From Priapulus caudatus (lineage: Eukaryota > Priapulida > Priapulimorpha > Priapulimorphida > Priapulidae), in NCBI RefSeq assembly GCF_000485595.1, contig NW_014577695.1, positions 152,313-174,342 on the forward strand: a stretch of 22,030 bases of DNA, read 5' to 3'. Below the pieces are notes generated by a model that had not been told where the DNA came from, made no database searches, and saw only the letters and a list, made by a program, of their open reading frames with translations. A program made the translations under genes and the position numbers. This document shows, in pieces, positions 8,700 to 18,191 of the stretch. Positions within the stretch are counted from its first letter, which is position 1, and each line of letters begins with the position of its first letter.

Positions 8700-10014
8700 T
8701 ACAGATACGCTATGGTACAGTCTTTAACACTATACTAAACAGCGGCAAAAAAACCGTTTTGAAACTTTCGTCATGTACCACATCCACAAGTAGTCCTACA
8801 GGTAGACGTGCGCAAGCATAAAAGAAGCCCGTGCAGCGCCACGTCAATCGTTGGTGGATTGTGGCCCAAGACATGACCTACCACATATGAACTAAAATTT
8901 TAAATGTACATTACTCCCCACCTACTTTCACAGCCCGCTTTAGCGGTGGAACCCAAGGACTTGCAAAACAGCACACTTATGTATATAATTATTCTAGTTT
9001 CGGTGTTTTCATTCAATTCAAATTAAAATTAAATTCAAAATTCATCTCACATTCAAAAAAATGTATTTATCACACAATAGCAGAAAGATACCCAATGATA
9101 GCAGAAAACATAAATGAAGGTGATACGTGGTAGCGAAAAAGACCCTAGGTCATCGAGTCACTATGCCTTTATATTCAAGTAGACTGAACTTAGACCCATG
9201 GTGACGCCATAGAAAAATATATCAGACCTAATGTGTTATAGGTTATATAATGATATCGTAGAAGGGTGTCTCCTATCATATCAGGAGTGATCTTATCCAA
9301 GAGCGTAATAAAGAAGGCTTCTTTATACGCCTTGAATACCAAAGCCATACATATGGCACCGACTTGAACCCCGCCAGACTGGGCAGGAACCATGCCCAAA
9401 CATGGTGCGCCCGGCCTAAAGGCAAGTGAGGCACGTAAAATTTAATAATAATATACCTGGGCTCTCTCGTTAAACAAACTGCTTCCTACGAAGAAAACAA
9501 TTAGTCGCGCCCGCATATTCACAAGTACACTCTTATAACGCGCACACATTTCATCGCTGCAATAAATAACGGTGAGTACAGGTACAGAGTAAGACGACCT
9601 GACTCTGAGGGAGAGTAAGCGCCGAGACGCCATCTGATCCATGCATCTGATCACCTGTAGTCTGGCTTATATGATAGGTCTGGCCCTCAGGTACGGTTTC
9701 CGGCAAGTACCCGGGGGCCATAGACACATATGCTCTAAGTATTGAGTAACCTATAGCTCAAACCAATAGGTCCTATGTCCCCCAGGCTACTGCCGAACTG
9801 GCCCTGCCCCTATGGACGGTCCGGTAATAGACCGGACGTACCCCGGGTCACATTTGATATGGTAGGGTTAGGGATATGGCGGGGGATTCAGGTTAGGAAG
9901 CGAGGCGACCCCTAGACTCGTTAGTGGAGTAGGCGAGGTACGGTCCGGCATATTAGATAGTACCAGGGTATGTTCCGGCAGTACCCCGGGGTACATAGAC
10001 CCTCTCAGCGTAAC

Positions 10015-10440
10015 TATAGCCAGCGTACAGTTGCCGCTGGGCTATAGTATAGGACCAGCCATTAGCCATGCGCGGGACCAACTTACTCCAGCCAGTCTGC
10101 GGGAACTATGTATAACCAATGCAACCTGCCCACTCCTCCACATGCGGAAATACATAGTTTCCGCTGACTGGCGCTGCTGCAGCGCTGGCAAAAATGGCCG
10201 TTTGAAGTTTGCAAATCGAATGTTCGTTCACAAGAAATACCGCAAGTATACCATTGCAACGATAGTTAGAGGTTAAATTTTAGTAGCTGATATAACTTAA
10301 GACATATTCACTTTGGATAAGAGGCATTAATTGCCTACCACAGACGTTTTATAGTCGCGAATAAGCGTGAGTACGTTGGTCCCGCGCATCCCTAATGGCT
10401 GGTCCTATAGCCCAGCGTCAACTGTACGCGGGCTATATAG
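10015..10440. repeat. Nested inverted repeats in copy 1
   Basis: Outer arms of about 65 bases (about 10018-10083 and 10376-10439) are reverse complements with small indels. Inside, arms 10091-10113 and 10150-10172 (GCCAGTC...CTATGTAT) form a second stem of 23 bases. The equivalent structure is in copy 2 (about 13610-14040). Either strand could form a large cruciform or hairpin. Confidence 0.75.
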
Positions 10441-10648
10441 TTACTAGAGCTAGTCTGGCATTAGATAGTACCAGGCCACCAGGGTACGTTCCGGCAGTAC
10501 CCTGGGGTACATAGACTCTCTCAGCTGTAGTCTGTATTGAGTAGCGCATGTACACGGTACAGCGACACTCACTGTGACTTAGCATTCCTATAGGCAGCAT
10601 TATCAAATACAGAGTGGCTATATGCCCAGCAGCCGGAATATATCTGAC

Positions 10649-10779
10649 GGCTGCCGGGCACGTTCTTCGATTTCCTAAATGCCTGGCAGTTTTTAATTTT
10701 CAGCGTTATCTCAAGTAAACAAGGGTTAGGGTTAGGAACTGTCGGGCATTTAGGAAATCGAAGACCGTTCCCGGCTGCC
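10649..10779. repeat. 43-bp-arm inverted repeat with telomere-like loop
   Basis: Arm 10649-10691 (GGCTGCCGGGCACGTTCTTC...) and arm 10737-10779 are near-perfect reverse complements. The 45-base loop contains GGGTTAGGGTTAGG. In copy 2 the same arms (about 14250-14292 and 15769-15810) are split by the 1.4-kb insertion. Confidence 0.85.
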
Positions 10780-10975
10780 GGGCATATATAGCCACAGCAT
10801 ATCAACTATGCTCTGATATGATAGCGTAACCCTGCTAGCCTAAAGCATGATGTACCGGTACCAGGGCTCGATTATCGCTACTAGTACTACTACTGAGTAG
10901 TACTACTAGAAGTAGTAGTACTAGGCCCAATGCCACCAATGGCACGTACGTCAAGTGGCGTGGAGCGCACAGACT

Positions 10976-11417
10976 CACAGGCACTTGAAGCGTTTCAATA
11001 AAATATAATGCTAAATAAATACGAAATCTATTTACTACCAAATTCTTAATGTTTCTATACTCTCTTTCACCTATTATTGCCGTCAGTTTCCTGTAAATTC
11101 CGTCCAAATCCTATTTGCAACATACGCTTGCAGCCGCCATTCCTCACGCGGTTGCACTGTGCACACTTACACTTATATATATATAGCCGGTAGGAAAGCG
11201 TGCTGCCCAAATTCGCTCGACGCTCACTGGATTTCACACGATCACAACACAAATATTCAACCATTCTACTCCATATTTGTTTCTATTTCAACAACAGTGT
11301 TCACTTGTTATAAAAACATACTGTCTCTGTTCGTAACCGAGCTGTGTCACACGAAATCACACAAAGACTGACGAAATTCTTGCGTTCGCTAACGTTGCCC
11401 ATTAAATGTAAATGACT
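10976..11417 (-). pseudogene. Reversed copy of PDSS1 promoter/exon 1 region (in copy 1)
   Basis: On the minus strand this matches the PDSS1 locus at 17959-18297 (10976-11312 here) and then the segment at 16674-16784 (11313-11417 here). It preserves the TATATATA box, the GAGGAATGGCGGC start context, the GACGGAATTTACAGG exon sequence, the donor region and the start of intron 1. The reading frame starting ATGGCGGCTGCAAGC hits a stop at codon 10 (Met-Ala-Ala-Ala-Ser-Val-Cys-Cys-Lys-stop). No PDSS1 exon 2 follows. Because intron DNA is included, it arose by DNA-level duplication, not retrocopying. Confidence 0.75.
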
Positions 11418-11491
11418 GTCAGAATCAGGAAACACCCACCGGCGCTCTTCGTGACCTCATTCTTGTGCTGCAACGCTGCAACGTTTTTCCA

Positions 11492-11501
11492 NNNNNNNNN
11501 N
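11492..11501. other. Assembly gap (10 N)
   Basis: Ten N bases directly follow the right end of copy 1 and directly precede the 44-bp array and copy 2. Ten N is a conventional placeholder, so the true distance is unknown. Confidence 0.99.
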
Positions 11502-11681
11502 GCTGGAAACATGTTACCATGGGCGGGAACAACGTTCACACAGCTGCTGGAAACATGTTACCATGGGCGGGAACAACGTTCACACAGCTGCTGGAAACAT
11601 GTTACCATGGGCGGGAACAACGTTCACACAGCTGCTGGAAACATGTTACCATGGGCGGGAACAACGTTCACACAGCTAGGA
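11502..11681. repeat. 44-bp tandem array
   Basis: Four identical units plus a partial one start at 11502, 11546, 11590 and 11634 (GCTGGAAACATGTTACCATG...). It is the same family as the end of the array at 6973-8035, with ACATGT and CATG palindromes replacing the GAACGCGTTC core. The perfect identity among units contrasts with the indel-ridden array before copy 1. Confidence 0.95.
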
Positions 11682-12093
11682 ATAAGTGAGAAGAAAAGCG
11701 AACGAAAGGAAACGAGAGGAAAAGTCTCCATTAGACTTTCACAAATTTGGCACTCAATTAACTGCTGGATAATTACCTTCTGGTATCTACCTAAATGCGT
11801 AGCTGTCTGTTCAGCCCACTGCCCCATTTCTGTATCCACCTGTTCAAGAACTCGATAGTAATGGCGAGTTAAGACTCAAAACCCAGACCGCTCGCCCAGA
11901 TGCCAGGGATGCTGTCAATTGAAATGAGGAAACCCATCTAGTTCTATCACGAACACGTCCATACATGTGCAATTATGTATCACTAGATTGCACCATCAAT
12001 GAAGAGGAAACCGATGGAAGCTTGCCGTCTAACAAGGTAGGTTATTGCACTACCTTATGACAATGTTATATGAGCAACATCTGGCACTTACAC

Positions 12094-12295
12094 CAGGGGC
12101 GTGTACAGGTGGGGGGGCTCCAGGGGGTCCGGACCCCCCCTCCCCCCTGCTCGCGCAGAAAACGCATCTAAGGGGGTCTAATATCAAACATTTTCTGGGG
12201 AGGGCCCCCAGACCCCCCCCCCTTCGAGTGCTCGCAAGCTTTGGTTACGGTTAGACCCCCTCCCCCCCCTGGTACAAATCCTGTACACGCCCCTG
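12094..12295. mobile_element. 202-bp hAT-like MITE (copy 2)
   Basis: Perfect 16-bp terminal inverted repeats, CAGGGGCGTGTACAGG at 12094-12109 and CCTGTACACGCCCCTG at 12280-12295. Ends beginning CAGGGG are typical of hAT transposons. There is no coding capacity. A clean 8-bp target duplication is not evident in the flanks (ACTTACAC versus TACAGATA), so the superfamily call is tentative. Confidence 0.8.
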
Positions 12296-12895
12296 TACAG
12301 ATACTGCTATGTGTAAGTCTTGTTAACCATTAACTTTTAACAGCGTGCAAAAAAACGTTTTGAATCTTTCGTCAGTGTTACCACAGTCCACAGGTAGTAC
12401 AGGTAGTACCGTGCTGCAAGCTATAAAAGAGCCCGTGCAGGCCATGTCATCGTTGGGTGGGATTGTGGGCCAAACGATGCCTACGCACATATGAACTTAA
12501 AATTTTAAATGGTACATTACTCCCCACTACTTTCACACAGCTTTAGCGGGTGGAACCCAAGGAGCTTGCAAAGCAGCACATGTATGTATATAATGTTATT
12601 ATATTTCGGTGTTTTCAATTCAATTGAAATTAAATTAAATTCAAATTAAATTAAATTCAACAAATTTATTTATTACCACAATTAGCAAAGATACTATGAT
12701 ACAGAAAACATTAAATTGAAGGGTGAAGTGGTAGCGAAAGACCATAGGGTCATCGAGTCAGCTATCCCTTTATATGTACAGTAGACATAATGTAGACATG
12801 GTGTACCCATAGAAATAATACATCTAGACTATGTGTCTATATAGGTATATAATATACGTAGTATAGATGTCTCTATAATATCAGGAGTGGATATT

Positions 12896-12936
12896 ATCAA
12901 GAGCGTATAAAGAAGGATTCTTTATACGCTCTTGAT
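12896..12936. repeat. Perfect 18-bp-arm hairpin
   Basis: ATCAAGAGCGTATAAAGA (12896-12913), a 5-base loop, and its exact reverse complement (12919-12936). The copy 1 counterpart near 9293-9335 is broken by small indels. Intact arms in only one copy fit sequencing error in the other or independent drift. Confidence 0.9.
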
Positions 12937-13261
12937 ACCAAACCATACGTATAGCACGATTTGCACCGCCAGATGGCAGGACATGCAAACATGGCTGCGC
13001 CCGTCCTAAAGCAAGTGAGGTCACTGTTAAAATTTAATAATAATATACCTGGGCTCTGCTCGTTAAACAACTGCTTTCTACGTAGAAAACATTTAGTGTC
13101 GCTCGCCGCATATTTCACAAGTACCTCTTATAAGCGCACACAATTTCATCGCTGCAATAATATAACGGTGAGTACGGTACAGAGTGAGTGAGAGTAGCCA
13201 TCTGATCCATGGCATTTGATCACTGTAGTCTGGCTTATATGATAGGGTCTGTGTCCCTCAG

Positions 13262-13376
13262 GGTACGTTCCGGCAGTACCCTGGGGGCCATAGACCCTAT
13301 GAGCTCTAGTATTAGTAGTAACTATAGCTCATACTCATAGGGTCTATGTCCCCCAGGCTACTGCCGGAACGTGCCC
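13262..13376. repeat. About 50-bp-arm inverted repeat with GTTCCGGCAGTACC modules
   Basis: Left arm 13262-13310 (GGTACGTTCCGGCAGTACCC...) pairs with right arm 13321-13376 (...GGCTACTGCCGGAACGTGCCC), with a small AT-rich loop. The GTTCCGGCAGTACC module recurs as direct copies further right (about 13555 and 14090). Copy 1 has the same set near 9690, 9780, 9970 and 10490. Confidence 0.75.
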
Positions 13377-14789
13377 TGGCCCCTAGGTACGGTCCGGTAT
13401 ACCGAACGTACCCGGGTCAAGGCTATTTGATATGGTTAGTAGTTAGCAATTAGCGATTCGGTGATATAGGATAGAACGTAGGCGACTACCTAGACCTCGT
13501 TAAGTGAAGTAAAGGCGAGGTAACGGTCCGGCATATTAGATAGTACAAGGTAGATTCCGCAGTACCAAGAGCCGGGGTACATAGACCTCTCACGACGTAA
13601 ATATTAGCCAGCGTACAGTTGCCGGTCTCGGAGGCTATAGTATAGGACCAGCCCATGAGCCAGAGCGCGGGACCAGACTGACTCCAGCCAGCTGCGGGAA
13701 ACTATAGTCCATAACCATGCAACTGCCCACTCCCCACATGCGGAAATACAATAGTTTTCCGCGACTGGCGCTGCTGCACCGCTGCCGAAAATGGACCGTT
13801 TGAAGTTTGCAAACGAATGTTTTCGCGTTCACCACAAGAAATACCGCAATTATACCATTGAGAGCGATAGTTAAGGTCTAATTTTAGTAGCTGATAGAAC
13901 TATAGACATAGTCACTTTGATACGAGGCTTAATTGCTACGCAACAGACGTTTATAGCCGGAATAAGCGTGAAGTACGTGGTCCCCGCGCATACTCCCAAA
14001 TGCTGGTCTATAGCACAGCCGTCAACTGTACGCGGCTATATAGTTCTAGAGCTAGTCTGCCATTAGATAAGACAGGGCCACCAGGTAACGTTCCGGAGTA
14101 CCCTGGGTACATAGACCTCTCAGCTGTAGTCTGTATGAGTACGCAATGTAAACGGTACAGGACAACTCACTGGACTTAGCATTCTATATAGGCCAGCATT
14201 ATAAAGTACAGAGTGGCTATAGTGCCACAGCCAGCCGAATATATCTGACGGCTGCCGGGCACGTTCTTCGATATTCCTAAATGCCTGGCGTTTTTAATTG
14301 TTCAGCGTTATCTCAAGTAAACAAAGGGTTCTAGGCAGGCTTGCCTACATTTATTTTCAGGTGGTCCTGCCGGGCCACTTGATATGAATTCAGGTGCCAA
14401 TGGATTTTCAGGTGCGGCCGGTTGCCACATTTATTAAATATTTATTTGTATCTAACTAATGGGTAAGGGTTTTGGCAAATAATCGCAATTTAACATAACT
14501 AGATGCGACAGACAACAAAAGAAAGAACAAAACTGACTGAGTTAATAGTTTCCAACCATTAAAAAGCTTTTCAAATCTCCTCTGCCAGTATCTTTTTAAA
14601 GTACAGAACTCTGTATTACAGATGTCATCTAAAAGCTGTCCTCAATCAGTCAACCGTTTTTCCCCCCCCCCCCAGTGGTGGGAACTGTCATCTGAAAATT
14701 AACACTTCTGATGAATCGGAATCAATTTCTGAACATATGGGGTCAGATACATCAGAGTCTGGCTCAGCGCTGGTCCTCTTTTTTGCACA

Positions 14790-15200
14790 TCCCTACACCC
14801 CTCCCTCTACACCTCCTGTCTCTACCTGGTGTACAATCCCTAAATCCCGCTCCCCCTCCACCCTCTCTGTCTGCTACAGGATATCCCTATCCCCCCTCTA
14901 CAGACCCCTCTCTGTCCCTACAGTGTGATCATCCCTACACCCCCTCCCCTACACCCCCCTGTCTCACAGTGTATCATCCATACACCCTCCTCCTACACCC
15001 TCTCTGCTCTACAGTGTATCAATCGCCTACCCCCCCTGTCCTCTACAGTGGATCCATCCTACACGCCGCACCTCCCCCCTCCACCGCCCTCTCTGTCTCC
15101 TACAGTGTATCCATCCCTACACCTTCCTGCGCCTACACCTCGTTTCTGCGGGGTTTAACCTACACCCCTCCCTCTCAACTACCCATCACCCCACCTCCTC
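14790..15200. repeat. CT/AC-rich degenerate minisatellite
   Basis: Irregular units of roughly 40-60 bases around CTCTCTGTCTCCTACAGTG followed by TATCCATCCCTACACCCC. Almost all + strand bases outside the ACAGTGTAT motif are pyrimidine. Confidence 0.7.
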
Positions 15201-15377
15201 TCCTACTCCACTTGTCTGAACCTCTGCAGCGAACCACTGCAATGCCGGCCCAACCGCCCCACACCACCCACGCTGATGGTAGCGAATGGATTGCCAGGTG
15301 CACTTACTGTTTTGATTGCCAAGTAAAGCATTGTTCTTCGTCTGCGATTGACATTCTCAGAATCTGCTTCACTCTAA

Positions 15378-15524
15378 ACCACACGTACACACACCAGCGC
15401 GCGCCACGCCCACCATGCACCACACACACGACACACACACACACCACACACACGCGCGTACACACGCACACCGCGCACGCGCACACGCATATGCACACAC
15501 GCACACGTACACACACACTTGGCA
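15378..15524. repeat. (AC)n / (ACGC)n microsatellite
   Basis: CACACACAC with interspersed CG steps. His/Thr or Val/Cys strings in overlapping frames are artefacts of the repeat. Confidence 0.92.
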
Positions 15525-16008
15525 ATCAGCAGAGAGCGTCCCCTTGCGTAATCATGCCGTGTCGTGTCGCAAGATCTCTTGTGTGAGATGGATGTCCGGA
15601 CGCGTAGCCTAGGCGCTCCTCGCCGGAACCGGTCGTTGTAGCCACGGCCTTATTTTTATTGTGGCCAGGCGGGCCCACACTACCGACAGTTTCAGGTGGC
15701 CCGACGCCGTTTCAGGTGGCCATTGGCACCCGGGCCACCGTTAAAGTCGAGCCCTGTTAGGGTTAGGAAACTGTCGGGCATTTAGGAAATCGAAGACCGT
15801 TCCGGCTGCCGGCCATATATAGCCACAGGCATATCAACTATTGCCTTGATATGATAGCGTAACCCTGCTAGCTAAAGCATGATGTACCGGTACCACGAGG
15901 CTCGATATCGCTACTAGTACTACTACTGAGTAGTACTACTAGAGTAGTAGTAATCTAGCAATGCCATCCAATGGCAACGTACGTCAAGTGGCGTGGAGCG
16001 CACAGACT

Positions 16009-16348
16009 CACAGGCACTTGAAGCGTTCAATAAAATATAATGCTAAATAAATACGAATCTATTTACTACCAAATTCCTTAATGTTTCTATAACTTTCTTT
16101 CACCTATTATTGCTCGTCAGTTTCCTGTAAATTCCGTCCAAATCCTATTTGCAACATACGCTTGCAGCCGCCATTCCTCACGCGGGGCACTGTGCACAAC
16201 TAACACTTATATATATATAGCCGGTAGGAAAGCGTGCTGCCCAAATTCGCTCGACGCTCACCTGGATTTCACACGATTAACAAACACAAATATCAACGAT
16301 TCTACTTCATATTGTTTCTATTTCAACAACAGTGTTCACATTGTTATA
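16009..16348 (-). pseudogene. Reversed copy of PDSS1 promoter/exon 1 region (in copy 2)
   Basis: Second reversed copy of 17959-18297, with the TATATATA box near 16209-16218, the minus-strand start ATGGCGGCTGCAAGC near 16170, and the downstream intron segment. As in copy 1, TAG interrupts the frame at codon 10. The homology stops at CACAGGCACTTGAAG, the same point as in copy 1. Confidence 0.75.
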
Positions 16349-16784
16349 AAAACATACTGTCTCTGTTCGTAACCGAGCTGTGTCACACATGAAATCACAC
16401 AAAAGACTGACGAAATTCTTGCGTTCTTTAACGTTGCCCATTAAATGTAAATGACTGCAGAATCAGGAAACACCCCACGGCGCTCTTCGTGACCTCATTC
16501 TTGCGCTGCACCGCTGCAACGTTTTTCCAACGCTCCAATGGCGAGGCTTCGTACGGGAGTTGAAGTATCGCGCCGCCTATAGCCCATAGACTGGTACTTG
16601 CTCCACCTCTCGGCTGCTCAGTTACTCGATGAGTAATCGAGGTGGAGCGAGTACCAGTCATAAAGCCCTGTACTTGCAGCCATTTACATTTACTGGGCAA
16701 CGTTAGCGAACGCCGAGATACTGCCAGTCTTTGTGTGATTTCGCGTGACACAGCTCGGTTACGAACAAAGACAGTATGTTTTTA
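16347..16784. repeat. 110-bp-arm inverted repeat enclosing a 21-bp-arm hairpin
   Basis: Arm 16347-16460 (ACATACTGTCTCTGTTCGTA...) and arm 16674-16784 are reverse complements with few differences. The 213-base interior contains a second palindrome, 16589-16609 and 16639-16659 (GACTGGTACTTGCTCCACCTC, one mismatch). The outer right arm corresponds to DNA directly adjoining the PDSS1 5' fragment in both upstream copies. Confidence 0.85.
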
Positions 16785-17958
16785 GCTCATCTGAATAGTA
16801 CAGATGGCAGCTTGTAGAATCGCATGAGCGTGCGTTCGTCCGTGTCGTTGTGACCGTCCGCGTCCGTGCGTGCGTGCGTCCGTTCAACAGTTTGGGCAGC
16901 AAAATCTAAACGGCTCGACGTACGGATTCGAAAGTCGGGACGGGGGGGGGTAATCCGAAACGAGTTGGGGTGTCGAAGCTGGGGGTCAAAGGTCAAAGTC
17001 AAGAGGTGTAAAAGCAAGGGGTAATTCCCTCCTTAACTTAAGTATAGGAGGAAATGCAGAATTGCGGCACAAATCTAAACGGCTCGACCTAGGTTGTGAT
17101 AGTCGTGTATAGCACATGGTAGGAAAGCCATCACTGTGCCGAAATTGGAGGTCAAAGGTCAATGGGCACAGGGCAGATTTTAGACATTTCTGAGGACATG
17201 GTCTGACGGAGCGATTGAAAAACTTTTTGTTTCAGCAGTGAACTTAGCATTTATGGCTTTATTGAAAGACCATGAAATGTACTTTCTGCTGACATGCGAA
17301 GAGTAAGTGTTCGGATAACCCTTTTGACCCTCACAGAGGAGGGTTCAAACATGGATTTGTTTACTGTCTGTTAGAAAGAATTTGAATGCCGGGTTTGCTA
17401 GTAGAATCTATACATGCCTGGATGTATGAGGCTACAATGTCACAGTGAAATTTCAAGCTAATTTGGTTGGAGAAGGTTTATCTCCTTAATCGTATAATTT
17501 CTATGGCATTCTGTACTGTCAGTTGTGTTACATGTAACGATGCCACTGCCAGTGGCCACTGCAGTGCATGTGGTGATGATATTACTGTGTAGTTTTTGCT
17601 GCGTTAATTAGTTACAGATGGAGGCCTCTCTATTTCAACCTGTAGGCTTGCGCAGGTAAATGGATGAGTGCTTACCTATCTTGTCTTGCAAATAGTTGTT
17701 GCTACTACGTACGATGGGAGCTTCATCTTTAACCTTAAGACACTTAAACGTAACGCGCCAACTCGTGGCAACTTTCATAACGATCCCAACGAAACATTCC
17801 TTTTGAGAAGGTTCCTGATACCATCCCTGTGCCTCTCACTGTTTTGGCGTGTATGTGAACACATTTGGGACTAACAGGGTTTACTAGAATCCCACCACTC
17901 CACCACAGAGTCACCGCAGTAGACGTTAGATAGAGCGCTGTCGTTCCGCGGCACTTGT
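16785..17958. other. 1.17-kb segment separating two blocks contiguous in the copies
   Basis: In both upstream copies the sequence equivalent to 16784 joins directly to that equivalent to 17959 (GTATGTTTTTATAACAAGTG). Here about 1.17 kb intervenes. It has no supported coding sequence, contains a partial direct repeat (the 18-mer AAATCTAAACGGCTCGAC at 16902 and 17071), a GTGC microsatellite and a poly-G run. Its ends are not obvious inverted repeats; a shared TTA at the junction is all that is visible. It ends in the 18-bp palindrome CACTTGTTATAACAAGTG (17952-17969). Confidence 0.6.
16983..17161 (+). promoter_or_regulatory. Two DR1 nuclear-receptor-type elements
   Basis: GGGTCAAAGGTCA at 16983-16995 and AGGTCAAAGGTCA at 17149-17161 are textbook DR1 elements (HNF4, RXR heterodimers), about 1 kb upstream of the PDSS1 start. 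They lie in a direct repeat of about 167 bases, so the second may exist only because of duplication. Binding is inferred from motif. Confidence 0.35.
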
Positions 17959-18081
17959 TATAACAAGTGAACACTTGTTGAAATAGAAACAAAGATGGAG
18001 AGGATGGTTGAATATTGTGTTTGTAATCGTGTGAAATCCAGCGAGCGTCGAGCGAATTTGGGCACACGCTTTCCTACCTGC

Positions 18082-18122
18082 TATATATAAGTGTAATTGT
18101 GCACAGTGCAACCGCGTGAGGA
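18082..18122 (+). promoter_or_regulatory. Putative PDSS1 core promoter
   Basis: TATATATAA at 18082-18090 lies 32 bases before the putative start codon. GAATGGCGGCC at 18121-18131 resembles a YY1 site (AANATGGCGGC), which often overlaps start codons of housekeeping and mitochondrial genes. The same elements are present in both reversed copies. A TATA-directed start would leave only a very short leader, so the true start site is unsure. Confidence 0.35.
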
Positions 18123-18191
18123 ATGGCGGCCGCAAGCGTGTTATTGCAAATAGATTTGGACGGAATTTACAGGAAACTGTTGGCAATAAAG
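18123..18191 (+). CDS. PDSS1: PDSS1 putative exon 1
   Basis: Twenty-three codons from ATG (GAGGAATGG context) reading MAAASVLLQIDLDGIYRKLL and three more residues, ending phase 0 at AAG|GTGAGA, a strong donor, and joining exon 2 in phase 0. PDSS1 N-termini are poorly conserved mitochondrial presequences, so homology cannot confirm it, and the two acidic residues are unusual in a presequence. The same DNA is repeated in reverse at 10976-11312 and 16009-16348. An exon 1 elsewhere is possible. Confidence 0.45.

Larger units (their letters stand above)
8046..11491 (+). repeat. Large non-coding repeat unit, copy 1
   Basis: This segment matches 11682-16529 in the same order and orientation, from AGGAATAAGTGAG-like sequence to ACGTTTTTCCA, where the assembly gap starts. 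It has no conserved open frame. It carries a 0.2-kb MITE, several nested inverted repeats and, near its right end, a reversed copy of the PDSS1 5' region. Copy 1 lacks the 1.4-kb insertion of copy 2. The two copies differ by very many one- to few-base indels, which suggests old divergence or uncorrected long-read sequence. Confidence 0.88.
14336..15756. mobile_element. 1.4-kb insertion in copy 2 (candidate non-autonomous hAT-like element)
   Basis: This block is absent from copy 1 and lies inside the loop of the 43-bp inverted repeat. The right end reads inward as CAGGGCTCGACTTTAACGG, a hAT-like end; the left end starts CAGGCTTGCC. Subterminal GGTGCCAATGG (14394-14404) and its reverse complement (about 15719-15729), each beside TTCAGGTG motifs, support inverted ends. 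An exact 8-bp target duplication cannot be read because the flanks are TTAGGG-like. The interior is non-coding minisatellite plus an AC microsatellite. The 291-codon frame at 14711-15586 is low-complexity Pro/Ser/Thr/His and is not believed. Confidence 0.6.
11682..16529 (+). repeat. Large non-coding repeat unit, copy 2
   Basis: Direct copy of 8046-11491, enlarged by an insertion at about 14336-15756. Landmarks in common order: AAAAGTCTCCATTAGACTTTC, the MITE, an AT-rich stretch, the GTTCCGGCAGTACCCTGGGG modules, the 43-bp inverted repeat, the CTAGTACTACTACT palindrome, and the reversed PDSS1 5' fragment. No conserved open reading frame is present in either copy. Confidence 0.88.

Noticed and set aside
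10692-10736. Interstitial telomere repeat
   Set aside because: Only two TTAGGG-like units occur here (and at 5455, 5711, 9867 and 15757). This is too short to call a telomere relic.
10835-11107. Minus-strand 90-codon frame beginning MDGIYRKLTAI
   Set aside because: It is the reversed PDSS1 exon 1 fragment read past the donor into intron-like DNA and a trinucleotide palindrome (Leu/Val/Ser run). It starts downstream of the true ATG, whose frame is closed at codon 10.
14711-15586. Longest open frame in the window, 291 codons
   Set aside because: It is read through a CT/AC minisatellite and an AC microsatellite; composition is Pro/Ser/Thr/Tyr then His/Thr, with no domain, and most of it lies in an insertion absent from copy 1.
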